A stretch of 30,000 nucleotides of DNA, taken from Prorocentrum cordatum (taxonomy: Eukaryota > Sar > Dinophyceae > Prorocentrales > Prorocentraceae). Positions within the stretch are counted from its first letter, which is position 1. Each line of letters begins with the position of its first letter. The position numbers were made by a program, and so were the translations under genes. The DNA lies in assembly GCA_963575745.1 (NCBI GenBank), contig CAUYUJ010002700.1, positions 1 to 30,000 on the forward strand, in the 5' to 3' direction. Under the pieces are notes generated by a model that was not told where the DNA came from, did not search any database, and saw only the letters and a list, made by a program, of their open reading frames with translations. This document shows, in pieces, positions 16,801 through 23,851 of the stretch.

Positions 16801-18256
16801 TACGACACGATGGGGCCAACGACTGGTGAACCAGGTGACGGCACAGCGCAAGTGGCGATTATTCTCAGCGGACATCAGCCAGGCGTTCTTGCGCGGCCTC
16901 ACCTTCGAGCAGGTCGCCGCCATGGACGGCGAGGTGAAGCGGAAGGCACAGTTCACGATGCCGCCAGGATCGATTCCAGTCCTCCGGCAGCTGGAGGGCT
17001 ACGAGGACTACAACCCTGTGACAGAGGTGTTGTTGCTCCTGCGCTGCGGTTTCGGCCTGAAGGACGCGCCGAGGCTGTGGCAGGTCATGTTGAAGCAAGT
17101 GCTGGAGAAGACAGGGGGCAAGGCGCTCATCAGCGACCCGCAGATCTACGTGTACCACGACGCTAAGGGAGAGTTGCAGATGATCATGTCCTCGCACGTG
17201 GACGACCTGAAGGGCGGCGGCGAGGACCACCTGCGGGAAAAAGTGCTGAGCATGATAGAGAGCGAGTTTGGGAAGTTGAAGCGCCAGTGCGACTGCTTTG
17301 AGTGCATCGGCATCATGCACGAGCAGGACCCTGTGACCAAGGCCATCTGGACGCATCAGCAGCACTACGTTCAGCAGCTGCGACCGCTCCAGGAGGACCA
17401 GTACGTGATGGAGAACGAAGATGGCCAGGTGAGCGTGGAGAGCCACGCGGCGTACATGTCGCTGCTCGGAGGAAGTGCATGGATGACGCAGACGATGGCG
17501 CCCATTGCAGTGTATGTCAGCTACCTCCAGCGGCAGGCCAAGAAGCCGGCGGTCGGAGACATCCGGAAGATCAACCGGCTGCTGAAGTGGATCATGGTGA
17601 ACGCGAAGCAGCTCGGAGTTCGGTTCATCGAGTTGGACATGACCCGAGTGCGGCTGGCCGTCGTCAGCGACTCAGCCTTCCACGCCATGGAGTTCGAAGG
17701 CTTGGCGATCCGAGGCTGTGTGATCATGTTGCTGGAGGCTGACGACGAGGTGCTTCAAACTGGAACGACGTACAGGATCGTGATGCTTGACTGGTACAGT
17801 CGAAAGCAGAACAACGTGGTCAGGTCCACCTACGCCGCGGAGCTCATGGCGTTGTTGGACGCGCTCGGGACCGGCACTCTCATGAATGTGGCGATGACCG
17901 AGATCAGTGAAGGAGTATGCACGGCGAACCAGATGCGAGTGCGGCAGGAGGCTGGCGACCTGGTGTTGAAGATGATTGCTGCCATTGACGCGAAGGCAGT
18001 GTTCGACGCCATCTCCGCCGACACCATCAAGGTCACCACGGACAAGCGGATGTTCGTGCCGACGCTCGCAGCACGTGAGCAGATAGACCGCCTGCAGCTG
18101 GCGCAGCTCAGCTGGATCGACACCTTGGACATGCTGGCGGACGGGCTGGCGAAAGGCGAGCTCGACCAGACAGCACTCGTGAAGTTGGGCTTCAGCAGCG
18201 AGTGGCACTTGAGCGGGCTGCAGCCGGTTGCCTTCTCTGTGCGCAGTGTGCTGTAG
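13847..18256 (+). CDS. Integrase, reverse transcriptase and RNase H of copia element
   Basis: The uninterrupted frame runs back to about 13253, but reads as Ala-rich repeat before about 13847. Integrase: HHCC zinc site His 14255, His 14270, Cys 14351, Cys 14360; catalytic Asp 14450, Asp 14612 and Glu 14714 with 33 residues between the last two; then GYSPYQAVYGRLPPL. A Pro/Ser/Arg-rich linker (15750-16250) carries an 18-codon repeat (DTSIPSASRQTSAS) at 15855 and 15909. Reverse transcriptase: SRWVLKWKEIDGKKQVRARL, motif A ADISQAFLRG with Asp 16871, motif B FGLKDAPRLW at 17051-17080, and motif C HVDD with Asp 17201 and 17204, His replacing the usual Tyr. RNase H: Asp 17669, Glu 17840, Asp 18005 and LADGLAK at 18134-18154. 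All catalytic acids are present, so this part looks intact. It ends at TAG 18254-18256, 31 bases before the 3' LTR. Confidence 0.93.
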   Translation, partial: ASEEPTANQAPSAARADAPDAEPEPPPPPPAPAERRPRVARATAAARRLRSRLPAAGEAELDEASGGASGSADAIGEAPVAEQPAAAPAARARGVDAGTQARGSDEPGWTAFDLGHALRLLHSPHQEVVRRQLRRLHVRFWHAPAARLRELLTKAGAPASTLALVKEICDTCRVCRLWTRPGPKSMTISRLATGFNEMVQWDILYIGEQMVAHMIDEATRWTVLHILDRKTAIMIIAGITQGWLRPHGPMKLLIADIEGGLHGEEAYQWLDRWGIEMKAKEEGSHAQLVERHHDLVRKIIHRVQAQLAEEGIVMPLEIVIMECALIKNLLITVAGYSPYQAVYGRLPPLLAEFEPVSDCQIDDQSAGIPGISRHHHRLREVAMQAMVEMTAKDRLRRALRSKTRAPHEALQLVVGDQVDFHRPPSTKEESGWRGPATLLQVGPPVLIRWQGRVFQVRPQDLRRSLVYFVMFTNNIFFEAGSRDPVATIMSYADQLDSKVVRVGWLFDAGWKRTADSQKFSELVLAVLHVAASGFYLVGCVGARVGNGVSVLEGMVGCDHSFLWWWRRGRPELSWYHEASGSARLKLAPIFGKEHWRDVSFVQFIMTDDESVRELRRREPEVPHLGGPWFGNLPHARRYEQPERPEPGPFQEPPELQEEDFDMTWQDKPISDTSIPSASRQTSASMPVPDTSISSASRQTSAASDSTRSRSNRGQHRPRGPSPAPAAANTTVPPVKPPVKPGGGARERSRSRDGPDRDHGARGSGEPAAAAGAPAPLREPVLPIKDDGGEDDDGDSDSDATQEYSFASWQHMREQAALPAVDTECAQSDFFFAAPDADHVAEAVEDDSSNSRPDCVEIGIGAPLMYWVYPEVEHTRRPGAGEIYVLRVYNTGKREIVVEREMNVLTLEEARAHAVEVRQAMKDELQRWAELKAFQRFPKDQATNIIDSRWVLKWKEIDGKKQVRARLTVRGFKDMQSPELSTFAGTTTRWGQRLVNQVTAQRKWRLFSADISQAFLRGLTFEQVAAMDGEVKRKAQFTMPPGSIPVLRQLEGYEDYNPVTEVLLLLRCGFGLKDAPRLWQVMLKQVLEKTGGKALISDPQIYVYHDAKGELQMIMSSHVDDLKGGGEDHLREKVLSMIESEFGKLKRQCDCFECIGIMHEQDPVTKAIWTHQQHYVQQLRPLQEDQYVMENEDGQVSVESHAAYMSLLGGSAWMTQTMAPIAVYVSYLQRQAKKPAVGDIRKINRLLKWIMVNAKQLGVRFIELDMTRVRLAVVSDSAFHAMEFEGLAIRGCVIMLLEADDEVLQTGTTYRIVMLDWYSRKQNNVVRSTYAAELMALLDALGTGTLMNVAMTEISEGVCTANQMRVRQEAGDLVLKMIAAIDAKAVFDAISADTIKVTTDKRMFVPTLAAREQIDRLQLAQLSWIDTLDMLADGLAKGELDQTALVKLGFSSEWHLSGLQPVAFSVRSVL

Positions 18257-18273
18257 TGCCGCGCAGAGCGCTA

Positions 18274-18287
18274 GAATTCCCGACCCG
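18274..18287 (+). other. Expected polypurine-tract position, no purine tract
   Basis: Plus-strand priming normally needs a purine run just before the 3' LTR. Here the sequence is GAATTCCCGACCCG. Together with the first LTR base, the same 15-mer occurs inside pol at 16390-16404. Confidence 0.5.
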
Positions 18288-18630
18288 AGTGAAAGGGTGC
18301 AGGGGAGAGCGGGATATTTTGGCCACGCCTCCGCTCGAAGACATGCTTCAGATATACGCTGACTGCATGCGAACGCCTGGCGGGATATTTTGGCCACGCC
18401 TCCGCTCGAAGGCATACCACTCTTCACAGAGCGCCGCCGCATGCCTGCATTCTCCGCAGCCTTTGGCTTAGAGAAGGCGGCGCGCCCGCCGAACTGTCGA
18501 CAGAGATTGAGGCGAGACCAGTCAAAGTTCAGCACATTTCAGCATGGTTATGATGACGATCATTTCTCTTGTGCGTGCTGCCTGGCCGTTCGGCCGCAAG
18601 GAGGAGGAGAGCACCAGAGGTCTTTCGACT
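18288..18630 (+). repeat. 3' LTR
   Basis: 343 bp, matching the 5' LTR except for one A fewer in the first A run, A for G near 18440 and T for C near 18538. It ends TTTCGACT directly before CTC repeat. It carries the same duplicated TTTT-box unit and so could drive transcription into the downstream host sequence. Confidence 0.93.
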
Positions 18631-18712
18631 CCTCCTCCTCCTCCTCCTCCTCCTCCTCCTCCTCCTCCTCCCCCTCCCCCTCCTCCTCCTCCTCCTCCTC
18701 CTCGGACTGCGT
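18631..18712. repeat. (CTC)n microsatellite, right of the insertion
   Basis: Continuation of the CTC tract at 8168-8250, with CCCCTCCCCC interruptions near 18670-18680. It leads to a CAG at 18732-18734 that could be a 3' splice site. Confidence 0.95.
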
Positions 18713-18734
18713 GTCGCCGACCCTCGCTGGGCAG

Positions 18735-18945
18735 GCGCGGCGCGCGGAGGCCTACCTGCAGACCTACGCCCAGCTGCCGGGCGCCGGCCCCCACGGGGCG
18801 CCCGCCGCGCCCGCCGCGCCGCGGCGGGACGCCCCCGCGCGGCAGGGCGGCTTCCTGCTGCGGGCGCCCGCGCGCGCCGCGGAGCAGTGGCCGCCCGCGG
18901 CCGCGCCCCGGGGAGCCGCGGGAGAGGCCCGGAGCAGCAGGGGTC
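18735..18945 (+). CDS. Candidate host exon with YAQLPGxGP motif
   Basis: Product not recognised. In phase with the CAG at 18732-18734 the frame reads ARRAEAYLQTYAQLPGAGPH, then Ala/Pro-rich segments including ARQGGFLLRAPARAAEQW, with nearly all third positions G or C. The motif repeats that of the exon at 3795-3905. The pyrimidine tract before it is the one split by the retrotransposon, which would put that element in the upstream intron in sense orientation. The end is uncertain; the reading weakens in an AGCAGCAGGGGTCGG stretch after 18930. Confidence 0.45.
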
Positions 18946-18959
18946 GGCCAGGCGCAAGA

Positions 18960-19133
18960 AGAGTGACCTGTCGCCGGCGTGACCTTCTGGTGCGGGCCCA
19001 GACGGGTCCCCAGATGGCCGAGATCGAGGCAGCAGCAGCGGCTTGCGCGCCCAGGTCTGGTCACCCCGCGGCCCCCAAAAAGTCGCGCACCAAAGGTCAC
19101 TCTTACCCAGGGTCACTCCTGCGTGTAGCCGAC
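18960..19133. repeat. Dispersed repeat related to 6867-7048
   Basis: GGGTCACTCCTGCGTGTAGCC at 19110-19130 is the exact reverse complement of the sequence at about 6868-6888. GTGACCTTCTGGTGCGGGC near 18978 parallels GCGACCTGGTGCGGGC near 6900. Non-coding. Confidence 0.6.
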
Positions 19134-19137
19134 AGGG

Positions 19138-19175
19138 ACCTCCCTCTCTCTCTCTCTTTCTCTCTCTCTCGCTCG
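19138..19175. repeat. (CT)n tract followed by CGCTCGAAGAGGA
   Basis: Short CT repeat ending in CGCTCGAAGAGGA. The same join of CT repeat and CGCTCGAAGA occurs at about 21738 and 21838. Confidence 0.85.
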
Positions 19176-19212
19176 AAGAGGAGTCGGGGAAGCGCAGGGT
19201 CTCAGAAGGCGA

Positions 19213-19402
19213 CAGCCCACCCCCACCCCCAGTCCCGCCTCCCGTCCCCGAGCCGGCGATGCGAGGGGTCGGGACTGGGGGCGGGGGTGGGTTTTCTCCA
19301 TGTGTAGCCCCGAAAAACCCACCCCCACCCCCAGTCCCGACCCCCTGCATCGTGGGTTCGGCGATCGGGTCTGGACTGGGGGTGGGGGTGGGTTTTCGCC
19401 TT
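19213..19402. repeat. Four alternating inverted copies of a G/C-rich 25-mer
   Basis: CCCACCCCCACCCCCAGTCC appears near 19217 and 19318 on the + strand and as its reverse complement near 19270 and 19373. Neighbours can pair into long stems, and the G-rich strands can form quadruplexes. Confidence 0.8.
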
Positions 19403-19581
19403 TAGGACTCGAGTACGCCAGAACGCGGGCCGTGCCGGCGCTTTCTGACGGGTGCGTCTTGGGTTTGGGCGGTCCAGTCTTCGTGGGATGCCTACAGCGG
19501 GAGCTCGCGTCAAAGTTTGGATTGGGTCTCGCCATTTTCATGATGTCCCCGTCAGGCCAACCCGAGTCTTGCGTCTCCCTG

Positions 19582-19612
<31 letters not shown>

Positions 19613-19627
19613 GGAAGCTGCACAAAA

Positions 19628-19790
19628 GCATACGTTTTCGACGATCCGCGTGGATTTTTCTTGGATCGGCGCCAGGGCCCCGCTGGCTGCGCCTCCGGCG
19701 CCGCCCCTGGCGCGCCTCCGGCGCGCCAGGGAGGGGGATCCAGCGCCGATCCGAGAAATCCGCGCGGACGTCCGAGAGATTGTACGTTTA
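19628..19790. mobile_element. MITE family 7, copy 1
   Basis: Inverted arms: TCCGCGTGGATTTTTCTTGG and ATCGGCGCC at the left pair with GCGCCGATCCGAGAAATCCG and CGCGGA at the right. An inner palindromic CTCCGGCGCGCC section is present. A relative lies at 27075-27222. Non-coding. A GAA-rich run at 19582-19612 precedes it. Confidence 0.65.
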
Positions 19791-19814
19791 GGCGTCTGTT
19801 GGTTTCCCTTCTAG

Positions 19815-20010
19815 CCTCGGGGACTTCCCTGAGATCCTGGCGTCGCTTCTTTTTCTTTGCCAACGGGCGCGTTCGCTCCGTTTCGGGCCCCGGGGCCCTC
19901 GCAGAGCGATCCGGCTCGAAAAGTGACGCCGAAGGATGGGGCCCGGGGCTCCGGCCGTGGTTTTGTCAGCGATGTTTTGCGTTTTTTTTGTTCGCAGCGT
20001 CGGATCTCGG
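19815..20010. repeat. Isolated satellite-like monomer
   Basis: Contains GAGATCCTGGCGTCGC, CGTTTCGGGCCCCGGGGCCC, a CGATCCGGCTCGAA core and GCGTCGGATCTCGGGCTT, in the same order as the end of the array at 1425-2270. Confidence 0.75.
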
Positions 20011-20069
20011 GCTTCGAGTTCGAGGACTCCAGGGTTCGAGGGTCCTTCTCAGGAGCGACAGAAGGACCT

Positions 20070-20195
20070 GGCATCGCTCGGACGCGTGCATGTTTCCTTC
20101 GGCGAGGACCATCGAGGAGCACCCTTGATCATTTGGCGAAACAAACACGCACGAAACCGAGAAAAGCACAGGGAATATGGACGTCCGAGCGATGG
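20070..20195. mobile_element. MITE family 3, copy 3
   Basis: About 85-90% similar by eye to the copies at 3401 and 3641, with the ends GGCATCGCTCGGACG and ACGTCCGAGCGATGG. Confidence 0.75.
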
Positions 20196-20324
20196 CCAGA
20201 GAACGCACTGCGCGCAGGAGTCCACGCGGGTCTCGCGCAAAGTGCGGCCTGCGCGAGCCTCCGTGCTATGCGAGGCTGGCCTCGCGGACCTTGGGGGGTC
20301 GCGTTGTCAGGTACGTGGTTGGGG

Positions 20325-20742
20325 TTGAGTCAGGCTTGTCCCTTGTGGGCCCCGGAGACGGCAGGGCCATCTTTTCACCGTCTCCAGAAAGATGTCCCTG
20401 GACAATGGAAACGGCAAAAAAAACGGCGACCGGAAACGGCCAATAAACGGCTCCAGGATTGGAACCGGAGCCGGAAATTGTCAAAAAACGGCGAGGAACC
20501 GGTAAAAAAACGGCGTCGGAACCGGCAAAAAACCGGCAAAACGGAACCGGTAAAAAAACGGCCTTGTCGTCTCCAGGGCCCACTAAGGGCTTGTCCCTCC
20601 ACAGGAGGAATCTTCAAACATAGTCAAAAAATAGTCGGGGGACGATGGATTGAGTACTATTTCGATCATTTTGAGTTTGGTCTTGCTATCTTTTGGTTTT
20701 CCTCGAACATCCGCCCGTAGGAGGAGGACATGCCCGACCTGA
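20325..20742. mobile_element. MITE family 1, copy 4, split by a nested element
   Basis: The left end TTGAGTCAGGCTTGTCCCT is separated from the body (CCACAGGAGGAATCTTCAAA onward) by the insertion at 20344-20587; the right end is ATGCCCGACCTGA. Flanking octamers GGTTGGGG and GGTGAGGG match at 6 of 8 positions, consistent with an aged 8 bp target-site duplication. Confidence 0.75.
20344..20587. mobile_element. Nested inverted-repeat element with AAACGGC repeats
   Basis: The ends TGTGGGCCCCGGAGACG and CGTCTCCAGGGCCCACTAA are inverted repeats. The interior is a degenerate repeat of AAAAAACGGC and GGAACCGG. The direct repeat GGCTTGTCCCT at 20333-20343 and 20588-20598 flanks it and belongs to the host MITE, so it is a duplicated target of about 10-11 bp. 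Confidence 0.75.
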
Positions 20743-20846
20743 GGTGAGGGCTCGCGCGTCCTCTGTCAAGGGGAGGAGAAAGCCACCCGGACCCGACAAT
20801 TGGCGTTCACGAAACGGCTTCGAGCGCTTACTGAACAGCCCTGCCC

Positions 20847-20930
20847 TGTTCGATTCATTCTCTGGGTGCGTTCACTGCACGACCTCGCGCGTCGGCGTGG
20901 TTATTCTCGGGGTGGGACCTTCTGCCCTCC
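20847..20930. repeat. Segmental duplicate of 21210-21293
   Basis: TCTCTGGGTGCG...GACCTCGCGCGTCGG...GGGGTGG...CTGCCCTC is shared with 21210-21293. The part upstream of the split MITE (20290-20330, GGGTCGCGTTGTCAGGTACG) likewise matches 21173-21205. In the second copy the two halves are directly joined. Confidence 0.8.
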
Positions 20931-20934
20931 AGAC

Positions 20935-21096
20935 TCAAGTCGGGCCTGTCCCCCTACAGGGGGAATATTCCGAACTAGTCAAAAAATAGTCTGGGGACCC
21001 TTTTTGAAATATGTTTGTGGACCACTTGGGAGCATTTCTGGGGTACTTTTCATGTTTCGTCGGAAATCCCCTTGTAGGTGGACGCGCCCGACTTAG
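20935..21096. mobile_element. MITE family 1, copy 5
   Basis: 162 bp, with ends TCAAGTCGGGCCTGTCC and CGCCCGACTTAG. The interior closely resembles the copy at 4414-4572 (AACTAGTCAAAAAATAGTCT, TTTCATGTTTCGTCG). Flanking octamers CTCCAGAC (20927-20934) and CTCCACAC (21097-21104) match at 7 of 8. Confidence 0.85.
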
Positions 21097-21209
21097 CTCC
21101 ACACTCCGTGAGCTCCCCGCTCTGCGGACGCTCCCGTCCACTCGCCCGCGGCCTCTGGCAGCCTCGCGGGGGGTCGCGTTCTCATGTACGTGGTCAGGGT
21201 CGAGTCGGG

Positions 21210-21293
21210 CCTGTTTGATCCCGTCTCTGGGTGCGCTCCCTGCACGGCCTCGCGCGTCGGGGTGGTTCTCATCGGGGTGGACGTGCTGCCCTC
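21210..21293. repeat. Segmental duplicate of 20847-20930
   Basis: The copy without the nested MITE insertions. From 21294 to 21472 the sequence is GC-rich, with CTCCCCGCTCTGC repeated from about 21112, and shows no reliable coding frame. Confidence 0.8.
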
Positions 21294-21472
21294 TGCACTC
21301 TGCAGAGCTCCCCGCTCTGCGCACGCTCCCGCCCCCACCCTCGCCCGCGGCGCCTCCATGGCGGCCTCGCGGAGGTGTGCCCTCTTTGCCCGGAGAGGCC
21401 GCGCCTCGCCGCGAGCCCATCCTCCGGGGGCTGCCCGGGGGCCCGTCCCGAGCGGCCGCCTCTGTGGGAGCC

Positions 21473-21515
21473 GAGCTGCTCGCAGTCCCACAGCCTGTGG
21501 GACTGCGAGCAGCTC
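21473..21515. repeat. Perfect 21 bp hairpin, 1-base loop
   Basis: GAGCTGCTCGCAGTCCCACAG at 21473-21493 is followed, after one C, by its exact reverse complement at 21495-21515. Confidence 0.95.
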
Positions 21516-21532
21516 GACGGGATGCCTGTAGA

Positions 21533-21567
21533 GCAGAGATGCCTGTGGGACCCACAGGCATCTCTGC
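21533..21567. repeat. Perfect 17 bp hairpin, 1-base loop
   Basis: GCAGAGATGCCTGTGGG at 21533-21549 and its exact reverse complement at 21551-21567, separated by one A. It shares CTGTGGGA with the hairpin just upstream. From 21568 to about 21730 only short repeats of GCGTCGATTT/GCATCGATTT are seen. Confidence 0.95.
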
Positions 21568-21729
21568 ACGAAAAGCGCCGATCGGCTACTCGCATCCTTG
21601 TCAACTCCGTCTGCAGCGTCGGAAGGCGCCGATTGGCGTCTGGGAGTCGATGAGGTAGCGCCGATTCAGCGTCGGTTTGCGTCGATTTGGCATCGATTTC
21701 GCATCGATTAGCGTCGGTTTCGCATCGCA

Positions 21730-21793
21730 TCTCTCCCTCGCTCGAAGAAGAGGAATCGCTCTCTCTTCTCTCCCTCTCTCTCTCTCTCTCTTT

Positions 21794-21840
<47 letters not shown>

Positions 21841-21862
21841 CGAAGAGGAATATCATCCCTCT

Positions 21863-21898
<36 letters not shown>

Positions 21899-21945
21899 GT
21901 CTCTCTCTTCTCTCTCTATCTTTCTCTCTCTCTCTCTCTCTCTCG
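21730..21945. repeat. (CT)n microsatellite in three blocks
   Basis: Long CT runs interrupted by CGCTCGAAGAAGAGGAATCG near 21738 and CGCTCGAAGAGGAATATCAT near 21838. It gives long meaningless frames on both strands. Confidence 0.95.
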
Positions 21946-21965
21946 TCGGCACGAACGAACTGGGT

Positions 21966-22138
21966 ACGGAAAGAATGGGTACAATGCCCAACAGCGGATC
22001 CGGTGCATTCTGAGCAGGACTCGCTGTCCGCGCCGCCGCGGCCTGTGTCCATTCGAGACAGAAGGCCGCCTGCCCAACAGCGGCCGCTGTTGGTTTGGGG
22101 CAACATTTGCTGTTGGGCATTGTACCCATTCTTTACGT
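21966..22138. mobile_element. MITE family 4, 26 bp perfect terminal inverted repeats
   Basis: The 26 bases at 21970-21995 (AAAGAATGGGTACAATGCCC and on) are the exact reverse complement of 22109-22134; with one mismatch the match extends to ACG at each end. An internal 20 bp palindrome CCAACAGCGGCCGCTGTTGG lies at 22074-22093. Non-coding, single copy in the window, probably recent. Confidence 0.8.
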
Positions 22139-22985
22139 GCCCATTTTGGGCGTCCAAATCATCGGCTCCTCCCTAAAAAAACGCGCCCCCCCTTCAACGG
22201 CAATCTGTTTTTCCGGACCCCCTTTGTCAACGGAGGGCCATGATATCCTGGACCCCCCTCGTCTTCGGTTTGAAAGAAGCCGCCCTGATAAACTGGACCC
22301 CCCCCGCTTCCAAAAGAGACGCCTGAAAAACCGAACCCTGGGGATGACGATTAGGGGATTTCGAACCTGACCCGAAAGCCAGCGGGCAGCGAGAGGGGAG
22401 CTCAGGGCGCATCGACTCCCGCCAATCGCCCATGCGTCGCTGATTCCAGGTCGATGCTGTCCCGTCCTTGATTTGTTCAATACAGGGTCCTTACCTTCGA
22501 GTTGTTTTCTGACGGTCCCAGGGCCTGGCGAGGGCCCCAAGAGTCCGAAAGTGGCAAGAAGCTGTCCGTCGCGACTTGTGGTCACCACGCCAGCACGCTC
22601 TGCGGCGGGGCTATCGGGCAGGGATACATTGCTCGAGACCGTGCCAGAACGCTCTCGAAGCACTCTGGAGCGCTCCAGAATGGCCGCGGCGCCCCCCACG
22701 CGTCCTTCAGAACCGCCGGATCTCAGAGGTCCCCGATTCGTCCCAGTCCGATGTTACCTCAGTCCACGGATTCGCCCCCAGACATCCGACGTGTCGAGTT
22801 TTTCTAGACGAGGGCCTCCGATGTCTCGACCACTTCCCCAGAGCCTGTTTTTCATCCCGACTCGTTTTTTGACGGTCCCGAGGCCCAGTAAGGGCCCCGA
22901 GAAGCCGAAAGCGATGAAGGAACTTCCGTCTCATTTTTTTTCGAGACGCCGGATGTTTGGGTCTTCTGTCTGCGTATCGCCCCCC
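22139..22985. other. No gene seen; short dispersed repeats
   Basis: TTTTCTGACGGTCCCAGGGC near 22505 and TTTTTGACGGTCCCGAGGCC near 22865 begin two copies of a segment also present at 6367-6460. One frame around 22550-22730 is open for about 60 codons and moderately protein-like, but it has no splice or start context I would trust. Confidence 0.4.
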
Positions 22986-22995
22986 TGCCGCCCAG

Positions 22996-23048
22996 GACGG
23001 CCAACCCCGCGACCTGCTCGTCGTCGTCGCCGCCGCCGCCGCCGTTCA

Positions 23049-23105
<57 letters not shown>
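22996..23105. repeat. (CGT)n microsatellite, with a short GQPRDLL reading
   Basis: Preceded by a pyrimidine stretch and CAG at 22993-22995, then DGQPRDLL in codons (22996-23019), then CGC/CGT repeats. The repeat ends in a 24 bp sequence (CGTCGCGCCCAGGGCGGCCA and on, 23100-23123) found again at 23840-23863 at the end of the next tract. From 23124 to 23725 no gene is recognised; a perfect 11 bp stem CCCGATTCGGC/GCCGAATCGGG lies at 23586-23611. Confidence 0.8.
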
Positions 23106-23725
23106 GCCCAGGGCGGCCAGCCGTTTCTCCTTCTCCTCCTCCTCCTCCTGCGCACGAAGCAAGCGCGCATGGGGTCCGACCCCCACGAACGCCCGAAGGA
23201 TGGGGCTTTGCCCACCCCGCGACCCCCTAGAGCTAGGGGCCGCCACGCCGACGAGGCGAGAGGCAGGAAGAAGCGAGAGCGAGGAGGAGGGGAAAAAAGA
23301 GGAGGCGCCGGCCTCACACGTGCTGCTCGAGCAGCACTGACCACCGATGGTGGCCAGCCCCTATGCCTCCCTGGCTCTACCTGCACCAGGGGACACAGGC
23401 TACCCCACGTCGCCGTGCGGGGCACACGGCGCGTGTTACCGCGCATGGGTAGCCAGGCCTGCTCCCCCCAGTCCCCTTGCCATAGGGGGACAGAGCAGGA
23501 CACCCCTCGAGCCTGGCCGAAGCCAGACCCCCCCTCCACACCCTGGCGCGACCGGGGAGTCGCCGGGCCAAGACAGTGGAGGGGACCCGATTCGGCCGCA
23601 GCCGAATCGGGATTACCGTTTGGGTCCGAAGACCGGGGTCGGTGCCCCCACACAGGCCACGACTGAGCGGGTTTCAGTTCCCCCGGACGCCGGTAGGTGC
23701 CGCCCACATCAACCGGCTGCCCGCC

Positions 23726-23845
23726 CGGGGGCTTCCTCCTCCTCCTCCTCCTCCTCCTCCTCCTCCTCCTCCTCCTCCTCCTCCTCCTCCTCCTCCTCCC
23801 CCTCCTCCTCCTCCTCCTCGCCGTCGTCGCCGCCGTCGCCGTCGC
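23726..23845. repeat. (CTC)n then (CGT)n microsatellite
   Basis: About 30 CTC units followed by CGT/CGC units, pyrimidine-rich on the + strand, ending at CGCGCCCAG, a candidate 3' splice site at 23849-23851. Confidence 0.95.
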
Positions 23846-23851
23846 GCCCAG

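Larger units (their letters stand above)
8251..18630 (+). mobile_element. Ty1/copia LTR retrotransposon, about 10.4 kb
   Basis: Near-identical direct repeats at 8251-8594 and 18288-18630 bound a primer-binding site and a gag-pol region in copia order: Gag, CCHC knuckle, protease, methyltransferase-like region, integrase, reverse transcriptase, RNase H. It is flanked on both sides by CTC repeat; CCTCC at 8246-8250 and 18631-18635 is a 5 bp target-site duplication in the right register, although a 3 bp repeat offers that match one time in three. The LTR pair differs by two transitions and one A-run indel, so insertion was recent. The coding region nonetheless changes frame several times and has one in-frame stop. 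The methyltransferase-like segment and Gag style match dinoflagellate copia polyproteins. Confidence 0.95.

Noticed and set aside
21677-22129. Ser/Leu- and Arg/Glu-rich frames on both strands
   Set aside because: They are translations of the (CT)n microsatellite.
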